From: Leisingera sp. M658
Lineage (GTDB): Bacteria > Pseudomonadota > Alphaproteobacteria > Rhodobacterales > Rhodobacteraceae
DNA length: 64,000 nucleotides
Reading direction: 5' to 3'
Assembly (NCBI RefSeq): GCF_025144145.1
Contig: NZ_CP083546.1
Coordinates: 2,124,501 to 2,188,500, forward strand
This document shows positions 48,792 through 57,453 of the stretch, piece after piece. The translations under genes and the position numbers were made by a program. The notes below the pieces were generated by a model, which worked only from the letters and a program-made list of their open reading frames with translations, did not search any database and was not told the DNA's origin. Every line of letters begins with the position of its first letter. Position 1 is the stretch's first letter.

Positions 48792-50195
48792 TTACCCCGC
48801 CAAGGACGGCAGGTAGAGCACAATTCCCGGGAAGGCGACCAGCAGCGCAATTGTCACGGCGTCGGCAATGAAAAACGGGGTCACGCCCTTGAACACATCT
48901 TGCACCGACAGGTCATCGCGCACGCCGGCCACCACAAAGCAATTGAGGCCAATCGGCGGGGTAATCAGGCAGAATTCGGCCATTTTCACCACAAGGATGC
49001 CGAACCAGATCGCGCACATGGTGCCGCTCATGCCGAATGCGCTGTCTGCGGCCGCCACACTCTCGCCGCCGTTCAGCGCCATCACCGCCGGGTAGACCAC
49101 CGGCAGCGTCAGCAGCAGCATCCCGATTGCATCCATGAACATGCCCAGAACCGCATAGGCCAGCAGGATGCAGATCAGGATCACCATCGGCGGCATTTCC
49201 AGCGCGGTGATCCAGTCCGAAAACGCCCCCGGCAGATCGGCAAAGCCAAGGAAGCGCACATAGATCAGCACCCCCCAGATGATGGTGAAGATCATCACCG
49301 TCAGCTTGGCTGTCTCCAGCAGTGCAGACTTCAGCTCGGCCCATTTCATGCCGTTGACCAGCGCCATGCAGAACACCACAAAGGCCCCCAGCGCGCCGCC
49401 CTCGGTTGGCGTACCCCAGGCGTCGCCGCCAAAGGGATTGTAGACAAAGCAGATGATGATCACGACGACAAAGATGATCGGCAGCGCGCCGGGCAGCGAT
49501 TGAAACCGCTGCCGCCAGGTAAAGCCGCGCACCGGCGGGCCGACGTTTTTGAACACCAATGCAATGCCCACGATCAACGCCACATAGACAATTGCGCTGA
49601 AGGCACCGGGGATGAAGCCTGCCAGCAGCAGCTTGCCCACATCCTGCTCGACGATAATGGCATAGATCACCAGAATGGCCGAGGGCGGGATAAGCGACGC
49701 CAGCGTGCCCGCCGCCGCAACAACCCCTGCCGCAAATTGCTTGTTATAGCCGATTGCCAGCATTTCGGGGATGGCGATGCGGGCAAAGACGGCTGATGTG
49801 GCGACGGATGCTCCCGATACCGCGGCAAAGCCCGCGGTGGCAAACACCGTGGAGACCGCCAGCCCGCCCGGCAGCCAGGCGATCCAGCGTTTGGCTGCCT
49901 CGAACAAGGCGCTCGTCAGCCCCGCATAATAGGCCAGATAGCCGATCAGGATGAAGGTGGGGATCAGGCTCAGCGCCTGGCTGGAGACCTTGGAGTGCGG
50001 CACCTGGCCTGCGATCTTTACCGAGACGGTCAGAGCCTTGCCAAACCGCGCCGGGTCATAGCCGAACTTGGCCCAGAAGATCCAGGTCAGGCCGATAAGG
50101 CCCGCAAGACCGGCGGCAAAGGCCACCCGCATCCCCAGCACAACCATCGCCAGCAGGCCGCCCGTGACCCACAGGCCGATTTCAATCGGTTCCAT
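48792..50195 (-). CDS. dctM: TRAP transporter large permease (DctM type)
   Basis: 467 residues, about 12 membrane helices. The DctM core shows GLAVSTVFATAGFAAVSGASVATSAVFARIAIPEM, LIPPSAILVIYAIIVEQDVGKLLLAGFIPG and the C-terminal TPPIGLNCFVVAGV motif. It forms the Na+-coupled translocation unit with DctQ (start 5 bases downstream of the dctQ stop). It is ~40 residues longer than the common form, due to a loop near the middle. Substrate unknown. Confidence 0.92.
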   Translation of the reverse strand: MEPIEIGLWVTGGLLAMVVLGMRVAFAAGLAGLIGLTWIFWAKFGYDPARFGKALTVSVKIAGQVPHSKVSSQALSLIPTFILIGYLAYYAGLTSALFEAAKRWIAWLPGGLAVSTVFATAGFAAVSGASVATSAVFARIAIPEMLAIGYNKQFAAGVVAAAGTLASLIPPSAILVIYAIIVEQDVGKLLLAGFIPGAFSAIVYVALIVGIALVFKNVGPPVRGFTWRQRFQSLPGALPIIFVVVIIICFVYNPFGGDAWGTPTEGGALGAFVVFCMALVNGMKWAELKSALLETAKLTVMIFTIIWGVLIYVRFLGFADLPGAFSDWITALEMPPMVILICILLAYAVLGMFMDAIGMLLLTLPVVYPAVMALNGGESVAAADSAFGMSGTMCAIWFGILVVKMAEFCLITPPIGLNCFVVAGVRDDLSVQDVFKGVTPFFIADAVTIALLVAFPGIVLYLPSLAG

Positions 50196-50200
50196 CTGTC

Positions 50201-50851
50201 TTACCCCTGCCCGCTGCCATTGGTGTCATGGCCTGCCAATTGATCTGCCTCTGCCGCCGCTTGTTCCGCAGCACTTAGCACCAGCGGCACCGCCACGGGC
50301 GTTTCCAGCCCCAGTACCAGCGCCCGGCCATAGCCCCAGATCTGCAGTATCAGCCGCAGCCCCAGAACCGCAAAGGCCACCGGCGCCAGCAGTTTCGCAG
50401 GCCAGATCGGAATGCCGATGTCGATAGAGCTGTCACGGCTCCACCAGGGGGCGGCAAAATCAAAGGAACGCAGGAAATGCGACCAGCTGCCCCAGACCAG
50501 GGCCAGGATCAGCAGCAGGATCAGCAGAACCGAGATCAGCTCAAACAGCCACATGGCCCGGCCCCGCAGGGCACCGACAACAATGTCCATGCGGATGTGG
50601 CCGCCGTCGCGCTGCACATAGGCAATGCCCATAAAGGCAATCAGCGGCATGATCTGTTCGATCCAGTCCACATAGCCGGGCAGCGGCGCGTTCATCGCAT
50701 TGCGTCCGCCAACCGAGACCACCGCCAGGATCATCAGTGAAAACACCGCGATGCCGCTCAAAAGCGCCAGCAGGCGCTCCGCTTTCACTAACCGCTGGTC
50801 CAGCCTGCTGATCAGGCTGCCGTCCTCCAGCACTGCTGCGCTGCCTGCCAT
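50201..50851 (-). CDS. dctQ: TRAP transporter small permease (DctQ type)
   Basis: 216 residues with four membrane helices. RLDQRLVKAERLLALLSGIAVFSLMILAVVSVGGRNAMN begins the first helix; YVQRDGGHIRMDIVV is the typical second-helix boundary; WSRDSSIDIGIPIWPAKLLAPVAFAVLGLRL closes the core. An acidic C-terminal tail of ~35 residues follows. It follows dctP across an 81-base gap that contains a strong hairpin. Confidence 0.9.
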   Translation of the reverse strand: MAGSAAVLEDGSLISRLDQRLVKAERLLALLSGIAVFSLMILAVVSVGGRNAMNAPLPGYVDWIEQIMPLIAFMGIAYVQRDGGHIRMDIVVGALRGRAMWLFELISVLLILLLILALVWGSWSHFLRSFDFAAPWWSRDSSIDIGIPIWPAKLLAPVAFAVLGLRLILQIWGYGRALVLGLETPVAVPLVLSAAEQAAAEADQLAGHDTNGSGQG

Positions 50852-50883
50852 GCCCGCCCCCGTCTTTTCGTGTCATCAAAGGC

Positions 50884-50918
50884 AAAAGGGGCCGGACCTG
50901 AGCAGCCCGGCCCCTTTT
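50884..50918 (-). terminator. 12-bp hairpin between dctP and dctQ
   Basis: AAAAGGGGCCGG (50884-50895) pairs perfectly with CCGGCCCCTTTT (50907-50918). On the minus strand the U-run closes the stem, so it is a good partial terminator between the binding-protein gene and the membrane subunits. Confidence 0.8.
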
Positions 50919-50932
50919 GTGTTACGTCAGGA

Positions 50933-51949
50933 TCAGCTGCCCGAGCGGTGATCGCTGAGGGTCTTTTGCACCAGATCATAAAGCTCCTGCGCCGGAAGGC
51001 CCTGGGCGCTCATGTCCTCGATCCATTGGGCGCGGATCGGGTCGGCAGCCACTTTGCGGAACTCGGCCAGCTGGTCGTCGGAGATGGTGACTTTCTCGAC
51101 GCCCTTTTCGGCCAGCACGCCGTCCCATTTCTCCAGCAGTGCCCCGTAGTTGGCAAGATAGTGGCCGATCGCCTCCTCGACCGAGCTGTCGAGCGCTTCG
51201 CGTTCAGCATCGCTGAGGGCGTCATAGGCATCGGTGTTGACCACCACAGGACAGTTCACGGTGCCGGGGTTCAGGTTTGCGGTCCACCAGTCAGCACGGT
51301 TAATGGTGCCAAAGGCCAGATGCGCGTGCTGGGCAAAGGCAACCGTGTCCACAACACCGGATTCCATCGCGTTATAGGCTTCGGTGGCTGTTACCGAGGT
51401 CGGCACCGCGCCAACAGCCGAGAACGCCTTGCCGATGCCACCGGTGGCGCGCACCCGCATATCCTTGAACTCTGCCAGCTCGTCACGCGGCTCGCCGGTG
51501 CCGACGATATTGTACTGCGGCATCGGCGAGGTCATCAGCAGCTTGGCATTCCAGCGCGCCAGATCCGCCTGCACCGCCGGATGCGCGTAGACCGCATTGG
51601 CCACGGCCACCTCTTCGTCCAGCGTGTTCACACCCAGAAACGGCAGTTCCAGCACGGTGATCGAGGGGTTCTTGTCACGGTGGTAGCCGGCACAGAACTG
51701 CGCCATCTCAAACGCGCCGATGGAGATGCCGTCGAGGTTCTCCTTGTTCTTGCTGAGCCCGCCATAGCTGATGTTCAGTGTAAACTCACCGCCGGTCTTT
51801 TCACTGACCAGCTCAGCCAGTTTTTCCACATGTTCGGTGAACGCCCGGCGTTTGCCCCACAGGGACACGTTCCACTCGGTGGCCGCAGCCTCGCCTGCCA
51901 ATGCAATGCCCGCGGTTGCCGCCACGGCGGCGGTCAGAAATCTGTTCAT
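50933..51949 (-). CDS. dctP: TRAP transporter solute-binding protein (DctP type)
   Basis: 338 residues with a Sec signal peptide (~1-23, cleavage near EAAA|TEW). The DctP fold shows the RATGGIGKAFSAVGAVPTSVTATEAYNAMESGVVDTV stretch, in which the conserved Arg binds the substrate carboxylate. The first gene of a dctP-dctQ-dctM operon read on the minus strand. Organic acid or related solute; not determinable from sequence alone. Confidence 0.92.
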   Translation of the reverse strand: MNRFLTAAVAATAGIALAGEAAATEWNVSLWGKRRAFTEHVEKLAELVSEKTGGEFTLNISYGGLSKNKENLDGISIGAFEMAQFCAGYHRDKNPSITVLELPFLGVNTLDEEVAVANAVYAHPAVQADLARWNAKLLMTSPMPQYNIVGTGEPRDELAEFKDMRVRATGGIGKAFSAVGAVPTSVTATEAYNAMESGVVDTVAFAQHAHLAFGTINRADWWTANLNPGTVNCPVVVNTDAYDALSDAEREALDSSVEEAIGHYLANYGALLEKWDGVLAEKGVEKVTISDDQLAEFRKVAADPIRAQWIEDMSAQGLPAQELYDLVQKTLSDHRSGS

Positions 51950-52441
51950 GATGTAACTCTCCCGAATTGCGCCCCTTTTTAACCCGGCATCGGGCCGGCA
52001 CGGTGCGCTTGCCTGTCAGGCTAGCGGCACACAGCCCCCCTGCCAAGCCCCCGGCGGGAAAGATGACGTGGCGACTCGCAGCGGGGTGAAATGGCGGTTC
52101 CCAGCTCAAGCCGGCACAATATGCCGCAGGTGCAAAGCCGCCGGAAGCTGCGGCAGTACGCCGCTGCCAAGCCGATAACGGGGATAGAAGCCGTAAACGG
52201 CCAATGGTGGAATTTACAGAAAAGCCTATGAAAACATGCGGTGGTATGCGTTTGCATGCGCTATCATTTACAAGAACCTCTAAAAGCTTGAAATTCGTTT
52301 ACAGATAAACTCTTTGATATCGGTGTTTTATTCACAAATTTTCAATCTGCGGTATTATCTAGCCCCAGGAGGAAACGGTTTGACAGCCACGGCACAGCGT
52401 TGTCGTTTGTCTTGCCAATAAAATTTCTGGGAGGAAATCGA
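51950..52441. promoter_or_regulatory. Divergent control region of the TRAP operon and acs
   Basis: The 492-base gap carries no gene. Its right half is AT-rich and contains TTTACA-G/A three times (52213-52219, 52267-52273, 52298-52304). The first two share AT before the unit and the last two stand 31 bases apart. ATGCG-TTTG-CATGC at ~52247-52259 is a short palindrome-like element. These are plausible sites for acs activators, but no known consensus is matched. Confidence 0.35.
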
Positions 52442-54403
52442 ATGAACGCGTTGCACGCAGACGCTGTCTATCCGCCGTCCGACGAAACCGTTGCCCGGGC
52501 GCATGTGACTGCCGCCAAGTATCAAGAGATGTATGACGCCTCGCTAACTGACCCGGACGGGTTCTGGGGCGAACAGGGCAAGCGCATCGACTGGATCAAG
52601 CCTTTCACCCAGGTGAAAGATGTGAACTACAGCTTCGGCAACGTCTCGATCAACTGGTACGCCGACGGCACCCTGAACGTTTCTGCCAACTGTATCGACC
52701 GCCATCTGGAAACCCGCGGCGACCAGACCGCGATCATCTGGGAACCGGACAGCCCCGAAGAAGCGGCGCAGCATATCTCCTATAAGGAGCTGCACCGCCG
52801 CACCTGCCGGATGGCCAACATCCTGGAATCGATGGGCGTGCGCAAAGGCGACCGGGTGGTGATCTACCTGCCGATGATCCCCGAAGCAGCCTATGCGATG
52901 CTGGCCTGCGCCCGGATCGGCGCCATTCATTCGATTGTCTTTGCCGGTTTCTCCCCCGACGCACTGGCGGCCCGGATCAATGGCTGCGACGCCAAGGTTG
53001 TGATCACCGCCGACGAGGCCCCCCGCGGTGGCCGCAAGACGGCGCTGAAATCCAACGCCGACGCCGCGTTGCTGCACACCAAGGATACGGTGAAATGCCT
53101 GGTGGTCAAACGCACCGGAGGCCAGACCACCTGGGTCGATGGGCGCGACTTTGATTACAACGAGATGGCACTGGAAGCAGAGGATTACTGCGCGCCCGCC
53201 GAGATGAACGCCGAAGATCCGCTGTTCATCCTCTACACTTCCGGCTCCACCGGCCAGCCCAAGGGCGTTGTGCATACTTCCGGCGGCTACCTGGCCTATG
53301 CCGCCATGACCCATGAGATCACATTCGATTACCACGATGGCGACATCTACTGGTGCACCGCGGATGTGGGCTGGGTCACCGGCCACAGCTATATCGTCTA
53401 TGGGCCGCTCGCGAATGGCGCCACCACGCTGATGTTCGAGGGCGTGCCGACCTACCCCGATGCCTCCCGCTTCTGGCAGGTCTGTGAAAAGCATAAAGTC
53501 AACCAGTTCTACACCGCCCCCACCGCCCTGCGGGCACTGATGGGCCAGGGCAACGAATGGGTTGAGAAATGCGATCTGAGCGATCTCAAGGTGCTGGGCA
53601 CCGTGGGCGAGCCGATCAACCCGGAAGCTTGGAACTGGTACAATGAGGTCGTCGGCAAAGGCAAATGCCCGATCGTCGACACTTGGTGGCAGACTGAGAC
53701 CGGCGGCCACCTGATGACGCCGCTGCCGGGTGCCCATGCGATGAAGCCAGGTGCCGCGATGAAGCCCTTCTTCGGCATCCAGCCGGTGGTCCTGGACCCG
53801 GCCAGCGGTGTCGAGATCACCGGCAACGGCGTTGAGGGCGTGCTGTGCATCAAAGACAGTTGGCCGGGCCAGATGCGCACCGTCTGGGGCGACCATGAAC
53901 GGTTCGAGAAGACGTATTTCTCGGACTACAAGGGCTATTACTTCACCGGTGACGGCTGCCGCCGTGACGAGGACGGCGACTACTGGATCACCGGCCGCGT
54001 CGATGACGTGATCAACGTCTCCGGCCACCGCATGGGCACGGCTGAGGTCGAAAGCGCGCTGGTGGCCCATGCCGCCGTGGCCGAGGCCGCCGTGGTCGGC
54101 TATCCGCATGAGATCAAGGGCCAGGGCATCTATTGCTATGTGACCCTGATGAACGACCGCGAACCCTCGGATGAGCTGGTAAAGGAGCTGCGCACCTGGG
54201 TGCGGACCGAGATCGGGCCGATTGCCTCGCCGGATGTCATTCAATGGGCACCGGGCCTGCCGAAAACCCGTTCCGGCAAGATCATGCGCCGCATCCTGCG
54301 CAAGATTGCCGAGAATGACTTCGGCAGCCTGGGCGACACCTCGACCCTCGCCGATCCGTCGGTGGTCGATGACCTGATCCAAAACCGTGCGAACAAGGGG
54401 TGA
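52442..54403 (+). CDS. acs: Acetyl-CoA synthetase (AMP-forming)
   Basis: 653 residues from ATG 52442, after GGGAGGAAAT. It activates acetate to acetyl-CoA, releasing AMP and PPi. The adenylate motif [20 protein letters not shown], the [16 protein letters not shown] core, the hinge [24 protein letters not shown], and the C-terminal [17 protein letters not shown] segment, holding the Lys controlled by acetylation, are all present. Eight bases before the adenylate kinase gene. Confidence 0.97.
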   Translation: MNALHADAVYPPSDETVARAHVTAAKYQEMYDASLTDPDGFWGEQGKRIDWIKPFTQVKDVNYSFGNVSINWYADGTLNVSANCIDRHLETRGDQTAIIWEPDSPEEAAQHISYKELHRRTCRMANILESMGVRKGDRVVIYLPMIPEAAYAMLACARIGAIHSIVFAGFSPDALAARINGCDAKVVITADEAPRGGRKTALKSNADAALLHTKDTVKCLVVKRTGGQTTWVDGRDFDYNEMALEAEDYCAPAEMNAEDPLFILYTSGSTGQPKGVVHTSGGYLAYAAMTHEITFDYHDGDIYWCTADVGWVTGHSYIVYGPLANGATTLMFEGVPTYPDASRFWQVCEKHKVNQFYTAPTALRALMGQGNEWVEKCDLSDLKVLGTVGEPINPEAWNWYNEVVGKGKCPIVDTWWQTETGGHLMTPLPGAHAMKPGAAMKPFFGIQPVVLDPASGVEITGNGVEGVLCIKDSWPGQMRTVWGDHERFEKTYFSDYKGYYFTGDGCRRDEDGDYWITGRVDDVINVSGHRMGTAEVESALVAHAAVAEAAVVGYPHEIKGQGIYCYVTLMNDREPSDELVKELRTWVRTEIGPIASPDVIQWAPGLPKTRSGKIMRRILRKIAENDFGSLGDTSTLADPSVVDDLIQNRANKG

Positions 54404-54410
54404 TTGACCT

Positions 54411-55097
54411 ATGAATATGGCAGTATTGACCCGTCCCGCCGTTCTGATCCTGCTGGGCCCTCCGGGGGCCGGCAAGGGCACCCAGGCGCGGATGCTTGAA
54501 GAAAAATTCGGCTATGTGCAGCTGTCGACCGGCGACCTGCTGCGCGAAGCCGTTGCCGCGGGCACCCCGGCAGGCCTGGCCGCCAAGGCCGTGATGGAAG
54601 CAGGCCAGCTGGTCAGCGACGAGATTGTGATCAACATCCTGCGCGACCGTCTGACAGAACCTGATTGCACCAAGGGCGTTATCCTTGACGGCTTCCCCCG
54701 CACCACCGTGCAGGCTGCCGCACTGGACGAGCTGCTGGCGGAAACCCAGCAAAAGATCAACGCCGCGATCAGCCTTGAGGTGGACGACGCCGCCATGGTG
54801 ACACGGATCTCGGGCCGCTACACCTGCGGCGGCTGCGGCGAGGGCTATCACGACAGCTTCAAGCAGCCCGCCGAGGCCGGGAAATGCGACAAATGCGGCA
54901 GCACAGAGATGAAACGCCGCGCCGACGACAACGCGGAAACCGTTGCCAGCCGGCTGGAGGCCTATCACGCGCAGACCGCGCCGCTGATTGACTACTACCG
55001 CGGCAAGGACGTGCTGCAGACAACAAATGCCATGGGCGATATCGCGGATATTGCCCGGGACATGGCGGCCATCGTGACCACGGCCACCGGCCAATAA
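54411..55097 (+). CDS. adk: Adenylate kinase
   Basis: 228 residues. It converts AMP and ATP to two ADP. P-loop LLGPPGAGKGTQARML, the DGFPRTTVQA stretch, and a long-type lid with four zinc-binding cysteines (YTCGGCGEGYH; GKCDKCGS). It follows acs by seven bases, so the AMP made by Acs can be recycled by its co-made neighbour. This is likely a second adk, separate from the one in the ribosomal cluster (outside the window). A 12-bp hairpin (55105-55135) follows. Confidence 0.93.
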   Translation: MNMAVLTRPAVLILLGPPGAGKGTQARMLEEKFGYVQLSTGDLLREAVAAGTPAGLAAKAVMEAGQLVSDEIVINILRDRLTEPDCTKGVILDGFPRTTVQAAALDELLAETQQKINAAISLEVDDAAMVTRISGRYTCGGCGEGYHDSFKQPAEAGKCDKCGSTEMKRRADDNAETVASRLEAYHAQTAPLIDYYRGKDVLQTTNAMGDIADIARDMAAIVTTATGQ

Positions 55098-55104
55098 CCA
55101 AGAA

Positions 55105-55135
55105 ACGGGGCCTGCCTGACCCGGCAGGACCCCGT
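55105..55135 (+). terminator. Hairpin after adk
   Basis: ACGGGGCCTGCC (55105-55116) pairs with GGCAGG-A-CCCCGT (55123-55135), 12 bp with one bulged A. No T-run; may separate acs-adk from the symporter genes. Confidence 0.5.
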
Positions 55136-55284
55136 CCCCGGACATTTGAATACCCGAAGGCACCGCCTTGGCGGACCAGAGGAGGCATGCCTGCACGCCG
55201 TGACCACGGCCGCAGGCAAACGGAGAGAGTCTGCCCGGCGCCGCGTGCGCAAAGCAGCTCAGGAGGAAGAAGGAGGAGCCGCTC

Positions 55285-55569
55285 ATGGCGGACCAAACCA
55301 CAAATGCGGCAAAAACCGCCGAGGCCGATAAAGGCTATTGGGCGGCGAACGTACGCATCATTCTTGTCAGCCTGGTGATCTGGGCTGTTGTTTCATTCGG
55401 CTTTGGCATTCTGCTGCGCCCTGCCCTGTCGGGCATCAGCGTCGGCGGCGCCGATCTTGGCTTCTGGTTCGCCCAGCAAGGTTCGATCCTGGTGTTCCTG
55501 GGGCTGATCTTTTTCTACGCGTTCCGGATGAACAAGCTGGACCGCGAATACGGCGTGGAGGAAGAATAA
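55285..55569 (+). CDS. DUF4212 small subunit of sodium/solute symporter
   Basis: 94 residues with two membrane helices (ILVSLVIWAVVSFGFGILL; QGSILVFLGLIFFYAF) and conserved YWAANVRI before the first. DUF4212 proteins are the small subunit encoded beside VC_2705-type symporters. It starts after two strong GGAGG sequences and ends one base before the large-subunit gene. Confidence 0.92.
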   Translation: MADQTTNAAKTAEADKGYWAANVRIILVSLVIWAVVSFGFGILLRPALSGISVGGADLGFWFAQQGSILVFLGLIFFYAFRMNKLDREYGVEEE

Positions 55570-55570
55570 G

Positions 55571-57355
55571 ATGGACCAGTTTACCATCAACCTGCTGTTT
55601 GTGGGCGCGTCCTTTGCGCTTTACATCGGCATCGCGATCTGGGCCCGCGCGGGCTCCACATCTGAATTCTATGCCGCCGGCCGGGGTGTTCACCCCGTCA
55701 CCAACGGCATGGCAACCGCGGCTGACTGGATGTCGGCGGCGTCGTTCATCTCGATGGCGGGCCTCATCGCCTTCACCGGCTATGACAACTCCACCTTCCT
55801 GATGGGCTGGACCGGCGGCTACGTGCTGCTGGCGCTGCTGCTGGCGCCCTACCTGCGCAAGTTCGGCAAGTTCACCGTGTCCGAGTTCATCGGCGACCGG
55901 TTCTACTCCCCGACCGCGCGCGTTGTGGCGGTGATCTGCCTGATCGTCGCCTCGACCACTTACGTGATCGGCCAAATGACCGGCGTCGGCGTCGCCTTTG
56001 GCCGCTTCCTGGAGGTCTCCAACACCGCGGGCCTGCTGATCGGCGCTTGTGTGGTCTTCGCCTACGCCGTGTTCGGCGGCATGAAGGGCGTGACCTACAC
56101 TCAAGTGGCCCAGTACGTCGTGCTGATCATGGCCTACACCATCCCGGCCATCTTCATCTCGCTGCAGCTGACCGGCAACCCGATCCCGGCCCTGGGCCTG
56201 TTCGGCGACCACGCCGCAAGCGGCGAGCCGCTGCTGGCCAAGCTGGACGCCATCGTGACCGAACTGGGATTCAACGAGTACACCGCGCATCACGCCGACA
56301 CCTTCAACATGGTGCTGTTCACCCTGTCGCTGATGATCGGCACTGCGGGTCTGCCCCACGTGATCATGCGCTTCTTCACAGTCCCCAAAGTGGCTGATGC
56401 CCGCTGGTCGGCCGGCTGGGCGTTGGTGTTCATCGCGCTTCTGTACCTGACCGCTCCGGCAGTTGGCGCCATGGCCCGTCTGAACATCACCGAGATGATG
56501 TGGCCCAATGGCGGCATCGAAGGCGGTGCCGTGACAGTGCAGCAGATCGAAAACGATCCGCAGTACGACTGGATGGCCACCTGGCAGAAAACCGGCCTGC
56601 TGGCCTGGGAAGACAAGAACGGCGACGGTGCGATCCAGTACTACAACGACAAATCCGAAGAGCTGCAGGCAACTGCGGCGGCAAACGGCTGGGCCGGCAA
56701 TGAGCTGACCAAGTTCAACCGCGACATCCTGGTTCTGGCCAACCCGGAAATCGCCAACCTGCCCAGCTGGGTGATCGGCCTGGTTGCTGCCGGCGGTCTT
56801 GCCGCTGCGCTGTCAACCGCTGCGGGCCTGCTGCTGGCAATCTCGTCTGCGGTGTCCCACGACCTGATCAAAGGCTCGATCAATCCGAACATCTCGGAAA
56901 AGAATGAGCTGCTGTCGGCCCGTATCGCCATGGGTGTGGCCATCGCGGTGGCCACCTATCTGGGCCTCAACCCTCCGGGCTTTGCCGCGCAGACCGTGGC
57001 GCTGGCCTTTGGCCTCGCAGCTGCCTCAATCTTCCCGGCGCTGATGATGGGCATCTTCACCAAGGTGAACAACAAAGGCGCCGTGGCCGGCATGCTGGCA
57101 GGTCTGGGTGTGACCCTGGTCTACATCTTCCTGCACAAAGGCTGGCTGTTCATCCCGGACACCAACTCCTTCACCGACGCAGACCCGCTGCTGGGCACCA
57201 TCAAATCCACCTCCTTTGGTGCGGTTGGCGCGATGGTGAACTTTGCAGTCGCCTTCATCGTCTCGAAATCGACCGCGGCCATCCCCGCCGAGATCGAAGA
57301 GCTGGTGGAAAGCGTCCGCATCCCCCGCGGTGCCGGAGTTGCGCAGGACCACTGA
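55571..57355 (+). CDS. Sodium/solute symporter large subunit, acetate-type (VC_2705 subfamily)
   Basis: 594 residues, about 13 membrane helices of the SSF fold. The N-terminal SEFYAAGRGVHPVTNGMATAADWMSAASFISMAGLIAF is a hallmark of ActP-like acetate carriers. A soluble insertion of ~75 residues after the seventh to eighth helix (ENDPQYDWMATWQKTGLLAW...) marks the VC_2705 subfamily. Uptake of acetate or another small acid is inferred from the acs-adk neighbours. Two tandem terminators follow. Confidence 0.92.
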   Translation: MDQFTINLLFVGASFALYIGIAIWARAGSTSEFYAAGRGVHPVTNGMATAADWMSAASFISMAGLIAFTGYDNSTFLMGWTGGYVLLALLLAPYLRKFGKFTVSEFIGDRFYSPTARVVAVICLIVASTTYVIGQMTGVGVAFGRFLEVSNTAGLLIGACVVFAYAVFGGMKGVTYTQVAQYVVLIMAYTIPAIFISLQLTGNPIPALGLFGDHAASGEPLLAKLDAIVTELGFNEYTAHHADTFNMVLFTLSLMIGTAGLPHVIMRFFTVPKVADARWSAGWALVFIALLYLTAPAVGAMARLNITEMMWPNGGIEGGAVTVQQIENDPQYDWMATWQKTGLLAWEDKNGDGAIQYYNDKSEELQATAAANGWAGNELTKFNRDILVLANPEIANLPSWVIGLVAAGGLAAALSTAAGLLLAISSAVSHDLIKGSINPNISEKNELLSARIAMGVAIAVATYLGLNPPGFAAQTVALAFGLAAASIFPALMMGIFTKVNNKGAVAGMLAGLGVTLVYIFLHKGWLFIPDTNSFTDADPLLGTIKSTSFGAVGAMVNFAVAFIVSKSTAAIPAEIEELVESVRIPRGAGVAQDH

Positions 57356-57365
57356 ACCTCCCCTG

Positions 57366-57393
57366 GGCGGGCTGCCCTGCGGCCCGCCTTTTT
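57366..57393 (+). terminator. First of two tandem terminators after the symporter gene
   Basis: GGCGGGC-TGCCCTGCG-GCCCGCC (7 bp) followed by TTTTT, 11 bases after the symporter stop. Confidence 0.85.
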
Positions 57394-57397
57394 CCTC

Positions 57398-57436
57398 ATG
57401 GTCCCGTCCGGTTCTTACTGGCGGGGCCATTTTTTT
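57398..57436 (+). terminator. Second tandem terminator
   Basis: ATGGTCCCG (57398-57406) pairs with CGGGGCCAT (57422-57430, one G-U) and is followed by T7. The next gene starts at 57454, so little or no read-through is expected. Confidence 0.85.
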
Positions 57437-57453
57437 CCTGATTTCATGCAGGT

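Noticed and set aside
52544-54481. A 645-codon minus-strand frame opposite acs
   Set aside because: Antisense reflection of the acs coding region; the plus-strand product is an unmistakable acetyl-CoA synthetase.
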